Assembly (NCBI RefSeq): GCF_026745355.1
Contig: NC_079206.1
Location: 12,058,779 to 12,122,778, forward strand
Origin: Beta vulgaris subsp. vulgaris
Taxonomy: Eukaryota; Streptophyta; Magnoliopsida; Caryophyllales; Amaranthaceae
Length of the DNA stretch: 64,000 nucleotides
Reading direction: 5' to 3'
Of the stretch, positions 35,287 through 47,601 are shown in pieces. The notes under the pieces are model-generated. The model saw only the letters and a program-made list of their open reading frames with translations. It was not told the origin of the DNA and ran no database searches. The first letter of the stretch is position 1, and each line of letters begins with the position of its first letter. The position numbers were made by a program, and so were the translations under genes.

Positions 35287-36812
35287 TCTCTATTACATAA
35301 GGGAAGGGGGGAGCAACGGTGTCCTCTTTTGAACTGACTATTTTGCCCCCCTTCCCTTTCTAAATTACAAAAGGAATCTCAATACCAAAATGGGGGTCAA
35401 AAAAAGCCACCGGAAATTATTTTCAACAATCACTCATAAATCACTTATATGAGGAAACTTTACAAATCACTCATAGAATTGAGAAAGTCACGTTGTAAAA
35501 ATCACGCAAATCACTCAAATGATCAGGAAACTTTACAAAAACTAAAAAATAACTTACAAACTAAAACTAATATACTATAACGTTAATACATACAAAAACA
35601 TTCACAAAATTCACTTACAAATCATTGTTCTCAATAATCATTCACAATTACATACTCACAAAAATTACCTATAAACACAATTCTGAGAAAAACATAAGAT
35701 TTTGACAGTAATATCACACATTCGTCCATCGGCGATTTGCGAACTTTCAAACAGGTACATAATTATTCTTTTAATCTTCAAAGTTATTTCACATTAGTCG
35801 ATTGTTATGTAGTTGAAAAAATGGAGATAATAGAAATTAGTTGAAAAGGCCTTTTATATAATTAGATTAAATTTGATTCATTTTCATATAAAATCTGAAA
35901 ACAAGATGTGTATGAAATTTGATTCATTTATGACACTGATGAAAAAGTTACAAATTTAGTTCTTTTTTTAAAAATTCCAATATAAATTTTTGCCCAAAAC
36001 TTTTGCAAAATATCCATGTTCAGAATTAAATTTTGAAAAACAAAACAATATCAAACCTTTTTGCGAACAACTTTTGCAAAAATCCATTTTCAGAAAAAAA
36101 AATTACATTAATTTGCGAAATCAGATTGTGGATGAAAATTTTAAAATATCATTTCACCTATAGTTGAAACTCAAAGTGTTAAAATTTAGAAAAGGAGTAA
36201 AAAATGACCATTTTATGCGAAATCAGATTGTGTATGAAAAATTTAAAATTTCATTTCAAATATAATTGAAACTCAAAGTGTTAAAATTTAGAAAAGGAGA
36301 AAAATTAAAATGATCATTTCATGCAAAATTAGATTGTGTATGAAATTTTAAAATTTCATTTCAAATATAATTGAAACTCAAAGTGCGAACATTTCAAATG
36401 ATGAAAATTTTTAAATATCAATTTGTGAAATCAGAATTTAGAAGTCAGACAAGGAAAAAAATTGAAATTGTCTTATACTTTTCGGTTACAATTTTGGGAT
36501 CATAGAGAAATTACTGAAATCCATATCAAAAACTATCATAAATTACAAAAATGAATAAAACCAAAAAAAAAAAGAACATGACGATATTTAGTAAAGAACA
36601 TCATACTGATTATAAAAGAACATGTGCATATAAGACTTGAGAAACAAAAAATTATTCAAAATCACAAAAATGAATAACAGCATAAAAAGAATATGAAAGA
36701 ATTATTCACAAAATGGAGGTGAACTTAAATACAAACTTGCATTTTCAGTTTGTTTACTACTCAGTATTAGGCCTAAAAATATATTGCACGCATCGCGTGC
36801 ACAAAAAGCTAG
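35287..36812 (+). mobile_element. Non-autonomous Helitron (1526 bp)
   Basis: It starts A|TCTCTATTACATAAGGGAAG and ends with the hairpin GCACGCATCGCGTGC, then ACAAAAAGCTAG|T. The interior contains a repeated block around AAATTTCATTTCAAATATAA (36130-36400). Confidence 0.8.
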
Positions 36813-37331
36813 TAGAACAATATACCGATGAGTTATAAGCAAGAATGACCCCAGTAATAGATCTATACTCTATCACGCACCCTCATACAATTACCCTCAT
36901 ACCTGGCGCTAAATATTCCACTAAGAAAGGATGGGTGGATGAGATTCGAACTTGTGACCTTTTTGTCACGCTGACTTCTGATACCATGTCAAAGAACCAA
37001 TTCAACCAAAAGGTTAAGTTGATGGTTGAGGCCTGAGAAATAGATCAATACCCTATCAATGGCCAATGATATAAGTTGTACTACTGTCTATCAACACCTT
37101 TGTTACCATATCAGCGTATCTAAAAACAAAAAGAAAAGCTTTTCTATTTATAATTTTCAACCCTAATTTGAGAAATTAGTCCTATATATTCGCTCATGTC
37201 TCTATTTAATTAACTCGATTTTCTTTTCCTAAAAGTTATGGAGCTTGAATAAAATTTGGAGTCGCGGATATAAAATGGTGGGAGGAGGATAGAGAAGCAT
37301 CTTAGAGGGGGAAGTATGAAGGTAACAATTA

Positions 37332-37852
37332 TCTCTATTATATAAGCCAAGGGAGGAGGTGTGGTGTCCTCTTTTGAAGTGACTAAAATACCCTTAATGA
37401 TCTAATTAATTGAATGAAAAAAATTACAAAAGCAAATCATTTAAAAATTCTCATTCCAACTTGCCATTTAAAACAAGTTTAAAATGGTATATGCATCAAA
37501 TAATTCAATCAAAAATTAAATGGACAAAATATTTATACCTTATAAAAAAAGATGACATACATAACGTGCACATGAAAAGTCTGAACATTCACTACCTTTG
37601 ATACTCTTTAATTCAGTTAAACCAACTCATTATTTTTGTTCTTTCTGTTTAATATTCATTCACAAAAAATTAATGTTAACAATAACTCACAATCTTTTTA
37701 TTTTTTTACATTAGCGAATTAATATATCTAAATTCATCTAACTGTTGAATTTTTCACATTTAAGTTTAATCATAAATAAAGTACGAATGGAGTATCTAAT
37801 AGAATAACAAATTTTGAAATTAATGCACGCATCGCGTGCATATGAAGGCTAG
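37332..37852 (+). mobile_element. Non-autonomous Helitron (521 bp)
   Basis: It starts A|TCTCTATTATATAAGCCAAG and ends GCACGCATCGCGTGC, ATATGAAGGCTAG|T. Shares the GGTGTCCTCTTTTGAA block after the 5' end with the other copies. Confidence 0.8.
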
Positions 37853-37920
37853 TTGTTACTATTTTAACCTACTTCTTTTATTTGATTCCATTTTTTTTAT
37901 TCAATTAGTTGTACTAATTA

Positions 37921-38179
37921 CTCCCTCCGTCCCATAATATAGTGCCTACTTCATTTTTGGTGGGTCAAACTTTAAAATCTTTGACCGAATATTCTCATTT
38001 GTATATATAAAAAAAACATATTCATGTGGGATCTTGTTAGATTTGTCTCAATGTGTAGTTTCATAATATCAACTTTTTATATTTTTTATTAATACGGAAT
38101 TGAAGATAATAAAGGTCAAAGTTACGTCTTGGAAACCGTGTAAAAAAGAAACAAACACTATATTATGGGACTGAGGGAG
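37921..38179. mobile_element. Stowaway MITE (Tc1/mariner)
   Basis: CTCCCTCCGTCCCATAATAT at the left and its imperfect complement ATATTATGGGACTGAGGGAG at the right, with TA on each side (37919-37920, 38180-38181). Confidence 0.85.
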
Positions 38180-38270
38180 TACAAATTTACAACTACCCTC
38201 ATTGCCAATTGCCATCTTTTAGCTGACATTTACTTGTTTAAACCATTGATTATTGTGTAAGTGACACTAA

Positions 38271-38649
38271 GGCTATGTTTAGTTCACCTGAAATTTTCTG
38301 ATCTGAACTTATCTGATCTGATCTGATCTGAACTTATTTTATCTGATCTGATCTGATCTGAACTTATTTTTTCTGAACTGATCTGATTACAAGATCTTAT
38401 CTTTTAGATTTCTCTCAATATATAAGAAAAAATATAGTCATGTGGGGTCTTGTTTGATTCGTCTCAATGAATACTTTATTAATATTAATTATTATATTTT
38501 TAATAATATGTAATGAAAGATATTTAATAGTAAAAATGAGTTTAAAAACTGACAGATCTGATCTGATCTGAACTTATTTTTTCTGATCTGATCTGATCTG
38601 ATCTGATTAGATCTGAAATAAGCAAAAATAAGGTGAACTGAACATAGCC
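38271..38649. mobile_element. Tourist-like MITE (PIF/Harbinger) with TAA duplication
   Basis: GGCTATGTTTAGTTCACCT and its near-complement at the right end (AGGTGAACTGAACATAGCC) are terminal inverted repeats. TAA lies on both sides (38268-38270, 38650-38652). Subterminal CTGATCTGATCTGAAC arrays are present at both ends. Confidence 0.8.
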
Positions 38650-39028
38650 TAACACTATGCTGATCATGATTAGATTAGTATGCAATCATTATCGCACGTC
38701 AATTATGGATTCTAAGCTGTTGCTCACCTACTATCATTATTATAAAGATGAATTTAAGTTCCTTTCTGATGGTTAGAAATAAAATTAGCTTGAACTGTTT
38801 ACGTTTTTTTAATTGGATCTTTATGGTGGGACATAAGTAATTTAAAATGGAAAAAAATAGAAGTTGAAGCACTAAAGAATCGAAACTTTAAAAGAGCTCG
38901 CCTTAACTAGCAAGGAACTTTAACAGCATTATATGATAATCAAAACACCTAAAAAGCTTTACCTTAAAAACAATAGTACCACAGTCAACATCTACCAATG
39001 AACAAGGAATTGATAGTTTAGCTTTGAG

Positions 39029-39682
39029 TAGAGATGGCAATAGGTAGGATTTGGACAGGATCTTTTAGGATCCAGATCCGTTTTTTAGGCAAGGATTTAT
39101 ATCCTACCCAGATTTACTGGGTAATAAGAATGAGGATCCAGATCCGTATGGATCCTACGGATTCGGGTCCAAAACGGATCCAAAACGGATTCTTGCCTAT
39201 TGTTTTCAAACTATCATAATTTTCACAATAATTAAAGAATTTAAACAATAAAGTCATCTAATATCAACCAAAAAATACATTTAATTTTTGAAAAATAACC
39301 ATTGTAACCACTTACAATTATTCAATTATCAAACTATAGATTAGTTATTAACCCAATTTTGGAATTTAATTATTCAGTAAATTCGCACAAAAACCACACA
39401 TTAATTAGAACAATAATCCGAAATTCAAGCGAAAATCCATTTTATGTAATAACTAATATTATAATATTATCAAAATATAATTAAATTATAATAACATTAT
39501 AAAAACTGGTAAACGGTTCTGGATCTGGGTAATAATTTAGGACCCTCTCCAGACCCTTTTTTTCATGGAGTATCCAAATCCTACACGGATCCACAAGGTC
39601 CAAAATTTGAGGATCCAAATCCGTCAAAAATAGATCTGGATCCACGGATTCGGCTACGACCCATTACCCACTGCCATCTCTA
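39029..39682. mobile_element. hAT MITE, TAGAGATGGCA termini
   Basis: TAGAGATGGCA at the left and TGCCATCTCTA at the right. The flanks GCTTTGAG and GCTCTGAT match at six of eight positions, a decayed 8-bp duplication. Many GGATCC/CCAGATCCG subterminal repeats. Confidence 0.7.
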
Positions 39683-39885
39683 GCTCTGATCATTCGTTGT
39701 TTAACCATCTCCATATTTTTGGTCCTTCAAAAAAAAAAAATCTACATGTTTTTAGTCTATTATTTAAAAATTATTTTCCATTCTGCTTTATCTATTTTTG
39801 GTTTTTTATCCCTTTAATTCTTTCATATCACACAAAGTCCAGCATTTAGTTGAGTGTATATTTACATCCCTCATATTATTCTCAA

Positions 39886-40141
39886 CTAGTCTTGTATGCA
39901 CGCGATGCGTGCGAAAACAAACAAAAGGTTAATTGCGTAATAATATATACGAAAAATTATTCATAAAGTTAATCGTATATGTTTCTTCTGTTTTTTTAAA
40001 ATCAATAAATCAAGAATGATGTAAATATTATATTAGTTGAGGGTATAATGGGAAAAGGTAGTGAATTTGTATTTTATTACTTAAGGGTATAAAATGGTTT
40101 ACCATTTTTAATATACCCTCCTTTTCCTTTTATAATAGAGA
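39886..40141 (-). mobile_element. Helitron copy (256 bp), minus orientation
   Basis: On the minus strand it starts TCTCTATTATAAAAGG at 40141 and ends with GCACGCATCGCGTGC, ATACAAGACTAG|T at 39886. Its 5' base directly abuts the 3' CTAG of the next Helitron. Confidence 0.75.
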
Positions 40142-40616
40142 CTAGCATTTCTTGCACGCTATTCGTGCATGTCCTACTAATATTTTTTTTTTTCCCAATT
40201 AGTTATTCATTAGTGTTATAAAAAATTTGAATCGAAAATACATTTATCATTATTGTTAACTTTTTACTATTTCCTCCGTTTTTTTTTTACTTGCAACACT
40301 TTTTTCTTGAAAAAAAAGAAGAGGGCCCCATGTGATTGGAGAGAGATAGAGAGAAAGGAAAAGCAAAAGTAGAAAGTGTTGCAATTAATTAATTATTTTC
40401 CCTTTATGAAAGTGCTGCAAGTAAAAATAACGGAGGAAGTATATTCTTTCTTGAATCAATGTTTCATTGGTTTTATTAGTTATTTGTTCATCATTATTCA
40501 AATACATTATCGAGAGAAAGAAATATACATTAGAAGAAAGTATGTGCTCAGAAAAAGTGGAAGAATATATGTATCAGGTTCAATCGTCGAAAAGAGTTTG
40601 ATTTATATAATAGAGA
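40142..40616 (-). mobile_element. Helitron copy (475 bp) abutting the previous one, hosting a Stowaway
   Basis: On the minus strand it starts A|TCTCTATTATATAAATC at 40616 and ends GCACGAATAGCGTGC, AAGAAATGCTAG at 40142. The following T is the first base of the neighbouring Helitron. Confidence 0.75.
40270..40439. mobile_element. Stowaway MITE nested in a Helitron
   Basis: TTTCCTCCGTT opens it and AACGGAGGAAG closes it, with TA on both sides. Subterminal TTTACTTGCAACACTTT matches the complement AAAGTGCTGCAAGTAAA. Confidence 0.8.
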
Positions 40617-40766
40617 TTACCAAAGAATAATCAACATTTAGGTTTTAAAATATCATGAGTATAAATATTAATATGAAATTCAATTTTTAATTTTTTCTTC
40701 TAATTGTGTCAGCCAAGTTACATTATCAATTTAATTTCTGAATATTTTTTTTTCACATGTAGGTAA

Positions 40767-41044
40767 TAGAGGTGATCATGGTTCGGGCCGGGCCGCGGCT
40801 AAAAATTTTTGCCCATTGGTCGAGTGGCCTAAATTCGGGTCGAATTTTTGTGTCCAAAGCCAGCTATTTCGGACCTAAATTAGCGAGCTTTTGCGGGCCA
40901 AAACGGGTCGGGCCAAAAAAAAGACTGAAAAGTCGTTTTTGGCTTGCCCAAATCCCGCCCAAAGCCAAAAAAAAATACGGGCGGGCCGAAAAATTATGCC
41001 AAAACCCGGCCCAAAAACGGGGCGGGCCAAAATGATCACCTCTA
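40767..41044. mobile_element. hAT MITE with 8-bp duplication GTAGGTAA
   Basis: TAGAGGTGATCA and TGATCACCTCTA are the inverted ends. GTAGGTAA flanks both sides exactly (40759-40766, 41045-41052). The interior is GGGCCGGGC/CGGGCC-rich and makes chance open frames on both strands. Confidence 0.88.
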
Positions 41045-41052
41045 GTAGGTAA

Positions 41053-41242
41053 TAAGTGGAAATCATTCTCCTTAATTTAATATTTAATTGAAATTTCAAA
41101 TTCAATTCCATTATTAATTTGCTCAATATATATAGCAAGTAGGAAGAAAAAATTTATATGACAACTTAATTTCATTAATAGTGTATTAGATTTTTTATGA
41201 AAGGACATCATCTTCCTCCCTCCTTGACTTATATAATAGAGA
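41053..41242 (-). mobile_element. 5' end of another minus-strand Helitron
   Basis: On the minus strand A|TCTCTATTATATAAGTCAAG starts at 41242. No own CTAG end was found; the sequence runs into the hAT insertion and then toward the copy at 40616. Confidence 0.5.
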
Positions 41243-41702
41243 TTATGTGATGAGCACATAAACTAAGGAGTGAAGGTTGGGTATCGATATAAAAATTACA
41301 TCTGAATATAGGACGAAAACATATATAAATTTCCCAATTTCACTCATGCCCAAGTGCCCAACTTTCCCTTCTTGATGATAAAAAAGACGTATTAGTTCCC
41401 AATACAACTCCCTCATTTTCTTTCATTCTCTCTCTCAAAACTCGTATTTGATGTTATATATCGCGCTAACTAATAGATGCCAACTAGACAATTGTGCTTG
41501 TAAGTTGTAATCACTCAGCCTATTCTTGTAACTGATGCATTAAGATTTCTCCTCAAACGCAAAGTCTTCTAATGTCTTTGTCTTATCTTATTTTAAAAAT
41601 ATTACTTATTACATTGTTGTGGGCACAAGTATTTAGTATTTACGAAACAAGAAAAGATGTGGTGAGGACCATAACTTTATCAAAAAAATAAAATCAAGTA
41701 TT

Positions 41703-41868
41703 AGGCTAGTGGTGATGGGGACTGGCTTTGGTACGACATACTCGTGTTTGAATCCCTGCAACACCCTTGGGAGAGGAATGGAACCTAACCACCCCGAACA
41801 TAGGCTCGATTCGAAGGTAGCCCGAAGAGTGAATCGGGTGCAAACGCCAAAAAGAAAAAATAAAAAAA
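41703..41868 (+). mobile_element. tRNA-derived SINE
   Basis: A-box-like GGCTAGTGGTGATGGGG and B-box-like GTGTTTGAATCCCTGC, with an A-rich tail (AAAAAGAAAAAATAAAA). Target duplication not resolved. Confidence 0.6.
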
Positions 41869-41978
41869 AATAACAATAATTACTCTTTGATGAATTATAA
41901 TTACAAGAAAAAAAATTACAGCAAGTAAAAATAGACATCCATCTAATAAGGTAATTTACATAGAGGTTACATGCTCAT

Positions 41979-42190
41979 GGTGAAATGTCAAAATGACATA
42001 TCAGACAAAAAAATTTGATACCAAAACTAAATCAAAGTGGTACTAAAATAAATTCACAACACCAAAATATAACCTTGGTATCAAATTAGAATTTAGTACC
42101 AAAATACTCTCTTTTGATACCATTTTGACTTAGTTTTAATACTCAAATTTTTTTATCTTTTTGTGTGAGATATCATTTTGACATCTCACT
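41979..42190. mobile_element. MITE with GGTACC/GGTATC-type interior
   Basis: GTGAAATGTCAAAATGACAT at the left pairs with ATATCATTTTGACATCTCAC at the right. The interior repeats GGTATC/GATACC and TAGTACCAAAA. A related copy lies at about 58357-58465. Confidence 0.6.
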
Positions 42191-42356
42191 AAGATACGCC
42201 AATACTTTCTAGTAGCCCAGTGGATATTATGAAATTGAAAAAGAGGCGGGTAACCACCAAAAAAGAAAAGCGTGGGTCCATAATCCAGGCTAGCAAACCC
42301 CAAACCACAAACCGAACCCAAAAAACAACTCTCATTCTCTCTCTAAACATCATAAA

Positions 42357-42364
42357 TATAAATA
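42357..42364 (+). promoter_or_regulatory. TATA box TATAAATA for the VAP27 gene
   Basis: TATAAATA precedes a CT-rich leader (42380-42460) and a GTTTT simple repeat at about 42459-42485. The ATG lies about 400 bases downstream. Confidence 0.5.
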
Positions 42365-42768
42365 CGCCACGCGTCACTCCACCCCCAATCTCTCTCTACC
42401 AATTCTCCGCGAAGAAAGCTGAAATCTCTCTCCTCCCTCTCCTTTCTCTCTCCTCTCCTTTGTTTTGTTTTGTTTTGTTTTGTTTGCATTAAGCGTAGAG
42501 TAGTAGTATAACTATAACTTCTCTTAACATTTTGGAAATTAGGGGGGAAAATAAAGCCTATTATTAGTTTTTTCGCTCCTTTTCTCTTCCCACGCGAGTT
42601 CGATCCGCCATTTTCGCACCTTCTTCTCCTCCTCCTATCGCATCTTAATGTTTGTTTTCCTTTCATTTTTGGCGCTTTTCTCTCTATTTTGTTTAATCAT
42701 TTCGTCGAATTTTTCTTCGGTGAAATTTTTGATGAATTTGACAGTTTCTTTATAGGTTTTGAGGATTC

Positions 42769-45700
42769 ATGGTGGCTACAACAATGTTAAATGTTAGTAA
42801 GCAGTTCATCTCTGTTCATCCTGAAGAGCTCAAATTTCAATGTAAGTTTGTAATTTGTCCTTTTTTTATTTTTGAATTTTATTGTTGGATTGGATGCGTT
42901 TGCTTCTATTATATTGCTTTCTATTGGTTGTTGTTTGTAAATTTGTTGCTTGATTTCATTGGAAAGTTTTTTCATGGGAGTGATTTTTTTTTTTTTAGTT
43001 ATATGATAAGAACATCTTTGGGCCTGCAATGCATGAAGTAATCAAATTGTGGAGGGAGAGTGTTAAGGAATGTTCGTTTCGAGTTATTGAGTTTATGAAT
43101 GATCTCCAATTTATGGTTTTGTCATAATACTTGTTTGTATATGTAAGAAGTATTAAGGATGGTTTGATTGGATGAGAATAACTCTTTGATATAAGGGTTG
43201 GATCAGAGTATTGTTTCATATAAGGTTTGTAGTCGTAGGATTTTGTGGAACTGTGAGGTTGATATAAGAGTGCGTGGTGATCTTGGAGAAATTTGGCTTT
43301 TTCAAGCTGAATAATAATCATTATGGATGTCTGCATTTACAGGCATATCCGCATATAGTAGAACGCCTATTTGGGGGGGGGGGGACGGATTGTGTGCGTT
43401 CATTGTTCAAATAATATTGGAAAATTGTTACTAATCCCTCCATTTCTTAATTAATTGTTTTTTAGGTGATGTCCACACATTATAAGTAAGAGGAATCCCT
43501 ATCCTAAAATACTGCAGTTGGCGGGATTCAACTTTGTGACCTTTAGGTTACAAAGTGAATCCCCAACCAACTACACCAAGCAAGCTTGGTTCCTCAAAAG
43601 CTCTTTGTTTTGGTGGAAAAGAGTTTTGGATCTTTTAAGCAAATTGCACTTGTGCAAGCTTAAAGGAAGATTCGGAGAAAAATTTGTAGTATAGGAAGTT
43701 TGATTTTTTTTTTTCAATTTGGAGGGCAAGGAGTCAAGGATAGAGTAGATCACAACCTGAACTTGGTCCTTAAGAGTGGTTTGCCACCCTTTTGTGCATG
43801 CTGCAATTGTTCACCTCTCTTGCTTTCTCTTTGGGGGCATAGAGGATAGTGCTTGAGATTTTTCTATCATAAATCAAACCTTAAGATGTTAAGTTGCTTA
43901 AGAGAGAGAGTCAGTCATATCTTCATACTGTGGCTACAGCTTCCAAGGGTAGAATGAAATATCACCATTTCCAAATCCTTTGGAAAATTGCTGGTAACAA
44001 ATTGATTCCAAAGTGCTATGCAAAAAAAAAAAAAATTGAATTCAGAAACAAACCACACTTATCTTTCTGGAAGAAGCACATGCATTCATTATCTTTAGTA
44101 TTGTCAGTGAGAGTTGTTATTCTTGAGTCGTGATTGATTACACTATCTTGCTAATTTGTTGTCTTTTTAACAGTTGAGCTGGAAAAGCAAAGCTTTTGTG
44201 ACCTGAAAGTTACTAACAACACAGATCAAAATATTGCTTTTAAGGTAACTTAGCACCTATAATGACTATATGAATTCAATGTTTTTTGCACCTTTTGCAT
44301 TTCACAATAAAAAGCCTTTATTTTTTTAAGCAATGATAAGTAATGGTCAATGCCGGCCGTGAAGATTTCTAGAATTCAATCAGTTCCAAATAAAATGGGA
44401 CGAGGGAACATCTATCATTCTTATGCAGAATCTGAGTATTTATGTTTTCTGTCAGGTCAAAACCACTTCCCCTAAGAGGTATTATGTACGGCCAAACACT
44501 GGTGTTTTACATCCTTGGGACTCCTGTGTCATACGAGGTAATACTTTTACTTGCAAGAAACAATTTTACAATAGTCCAAATTGTCAGGTAAAATGGTTGT
44601 ATTACCTGGTGGATATACCAGCTGTTGTCTGCTGGCAATGGTCAGAAATGCCTCACTTTGCATACGGATTCATATCGCAGTGGTCCTACTATAATGACAT
44701 TGATGAACATATTTAACAATTTGTGATTTGGTAATGCCGTACGTATAAAAGTATCAAAGATAGCAATATAGCATGATATGAGGCCCTTGAAATTTGTTTG
44801 AGGGTGATAGTTTTCTCCAGTAAAAGGTGCTTGCATAACTTGGAACTATTTTTAAGATCAATGTGTTCCGACGTACTAAATAGTAAATACAGAAATGGAT
44901 GTCTGTCCTTTTATACCAAAGAATGTTTACTTTATTGGAAAGGTTTTATTTGAGAGCTTTACACAAACTTAAGAAGTGCTAAAATTGATGATGCATTTGG
45001 GACATCCACTGGAAGTGAAACATTTGTTCCAGATGATGTGATTTTTATCCCTTTAGATGGCGCTTGTTGCAAGATACTCTCTTTCCATGGGGCGTGTCTT
45101 TAATTAATAGCATGGCTTATAGCTGCTGCTACTATTTGCTATTGTTGTTACCTGGAATGTAGAACTCTATTGATTTTTGGATAATGAAATTGCAGTCACT
45201 CTCCAGGCTCAACAGGAATATCCTCCTGATATGCTATGCAAGGATAAATTTCTTCTTCAAAGCACAATAGTGTCTCCAAATAGTGAAGTCGATGATCTTC
45301 CACAAGATGCTGTAAGAGATTCAAACTGGCATATATTTCAATGATTACATGCTGAAACATGGTTTTCATGGCTGGTCTAACAACTTATTAATTTCGAATT
45401 AGTTTAACAAAGACAGTGGGAGGACAATCGAGGAATGCAAACTTAGAGTTGTGTATGCCTCCCCCAACTCGACTCAGGGTAGTGCAGATGAGGACTCAAT
45501 TAATAAGCCTGGAAGAGGCCTGAATGTGAGTTCCTAGTTTCCTTGTCTTTAAATCCAATGGTCCTTCTAGAGTCCTTTATGTTTCCCTTTAAAAGATGAT
45601 CAATCTTGTGGTGGAGTGGATGTTGCTCAACATGGTATCTCTTGTTTCTGAAGAGCAATTTATTGCTTACAGTTAAGCACCTTTTTTTTTTCCAATTTAC

Positions 45701-47601
45701 TAGAAACATCTGTTTTAATGTATAATCTTTCGTCTTTTTACATTACAGGCACAGGGCAATTCAAGTCTTGAAGATGTGAGTCACTAACTCAAAGCTTTTA
45801 GCAGTTCCATTATAGGGTATTTTCTACATGGACATACATAATTTAAACTATTAAATTGCTCTCCATGATCATTGTTTACACCATATTTTCATGAGAGGAG
45901 GCGACATAATTACTTGGAAGTAATAAACCCAAAAATTGACAGCCATATGAGTATGAAATCTATTTCTTCTTGTTTTCATTATTCTTTGGCAGGGTTGTTG
46001 CTGCATTCTTTTCATAGGACGGGGTTTCCCCTGGGAAATTATTTCAAATAACTAGCATAACTTGCGTTTCTTGTCTATACCACTAATCCACCATTTTGAA
46101 TAAACAGCTAGGATATGAGTAATTCTTTAGGATAAACTAAGATCATATGCAACATCACTTTTTCTTCCGGCTTAATTTTTCCTTTCCAATTTTTGTGTAG
46201 AAACAGATTGTGCAACGTGTGAAAGAAGAAAGGGATGCAGCTATCCGACAAACGCAGCAACTCCAACAGGAATTGGTAAATATCCGACTTGCTATGCTGG
46301 ATCCAATTGTTGTCACTTGTTATTTATGTGTATAAATTACATCTTAAGTGAGGAGGTGAGAAGAAAACAGCTCTTAACAATATGTGTACATCATGTCAAG
46401 ATGTTTCATATGATGTGTTTGTGCGATGTTGCATTTTTTTCGGGCTAAGGGTATGGAGGGTCTTGATTATGCCAGTTGAAATGCGAGGAGCAAGAGGGTA
46501 AATATGAAACAATTTTGAAAACGGTCTTTTGAGGGTTGGATACCCTGATTTGTTGCTTGAACGTCAAATTTGCGAGTTATGCAATTCATAACCATTTAGC
46601 ATTCCCTACTTTCTTCCTAGTATTGACTAGTTCAAGGAAATGCCCGCATACATCTGGACCTTGTGGCATGATGCCAGAATCCATCTTAGGTGATGACTGA
46701 TGGTGAAGGTGTGTAAATGGTGGTATTAACAAGAAAATAGTTTTGATGTTACTTTTAGTAGTTATATGGCATATATGACCAAATTGTTGAGAATGGGTGT
46801 TGGGTCATAGCCATAGGTAAGCATTCTTACAACGTCCCACTTACTATTTTCTTGTCGAAGATGCATCAGCATAAGAGTTTGTGAGAAACATAAGATGATT
46901 CAAATGAATATAGGCATTGCCCTAAAAAAACAAGAGGCACAGAAGAAGCAGTCTTCATGATGCGCATAGTGGGGTGGACAAAGCTTTTTTTTTGGACTGG
47001 GTCTGTCCCTATACGTGTTTAGTAAGTGCTGGTGAAACTTACTGTATGGTGCTAAAAGTAATCACAGAGATATTTTGTTTCTTAGTTCTGGTACTTCTGA
47101 GTTCCAACTTGGAATTGGTCCTTAACTGAAAAGTGTTTTTTGTTTTGTTTTGTTTTATAAGCTGCTATTGCTCCAGGTGTTTTAACATGGCTTCTTAATT
47201 TAGGTTGGTAAAATCATGCTCCAAAGGTACTAATATATTGCTGTTCCCTCTCATGTGTTGTTGTGAATGATGAGATTACAATGTGTGTTAGAAGCACAAA
47301 GATGATTATAGATAGTGGTAGACAGATTATTTGATGCGTGAACCAGAGAAACTATTAGATCCATCTCAAATTTGCAGGCTACAAGCTTTGATGAAAACAG
47401 TAGAATGCCAAGCTGTAAAATATTAAGATGATCACTAATTTTGTTCTTTATTCTTGGCTAATTCAGGAAATGTGGAAGAGACGCAGACAACGCAGAAATA
47501 ACTCTGGTTTCTCATGCAAATTTGCTCTTTTTGTGGCTCTGATAGGGATTATGCTCGGCATTCTGTTAAAACTCTCTTTCTCTTCACCAACTACACCATA
47601 G
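42769..47601 (+). CDS. VAP27: Vesicle-associated membrane protein (VAP27 family), 233 aa
   Basis: Eight exons: 42769-42841, 44174-44244, 44456-44537, 45196-45311, 45403-45525, 45749-45775, 46201-46275 and 47467-47601 (702 nt; all GT-AG and in frame). An N-terminal MSP domain (about residues 10-130) includes FISVHPEELKFQFELEKQS, KVTNNTDQNIAFKVKTTSPK, RYYVRPNTGVLHPWDSC and YPPDMLCKDKFLLQS, the surface that binds FFAT-type partners. A coiled coil follows (KQIVQRVKEERDAAIRQTQQ, 165-184), then a basic stretch KRRRQRR (193-199) and a C-terminal anchor FALFVALIGIMLGILLKL (208-225). VAP27 proteins are tail-anchored in the ER and act at ER-plasma membrane contacts with actin and endocytic partners. 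The exact paralogue is not determined. Exon 6 is only 27 nt. Confidence 0.93.
43455..43585 (-). mobile_element. SINE-like sequence in VAP27 intron 1
   Basis: On the minus strand: GTGTAGTTGGTTGGGG (A-box-like) and CAAAGTTGAATCCCGCC (B-box-like), with an A run near CCTAAAAAACAATT. The ends are not defined. Confidence 0.45.

Noticed and set aside
36845..37036. 63-codon frame plus a TGGTATCAGA-like motif on the minus strand that could be a copia primer-binding site
   Set aside because: No LTRs bracket it. The nearby GATTCGAACTTGTGACC suggests instead a SINE-like or tRNA-like remnant that I could not delimit.
40772..41138. Open frames of 87 codons on each strand
   Set aside because: They fall within a hAT MITE with a precise 8-bp duplication; GGGCC-rich sequence explains them.
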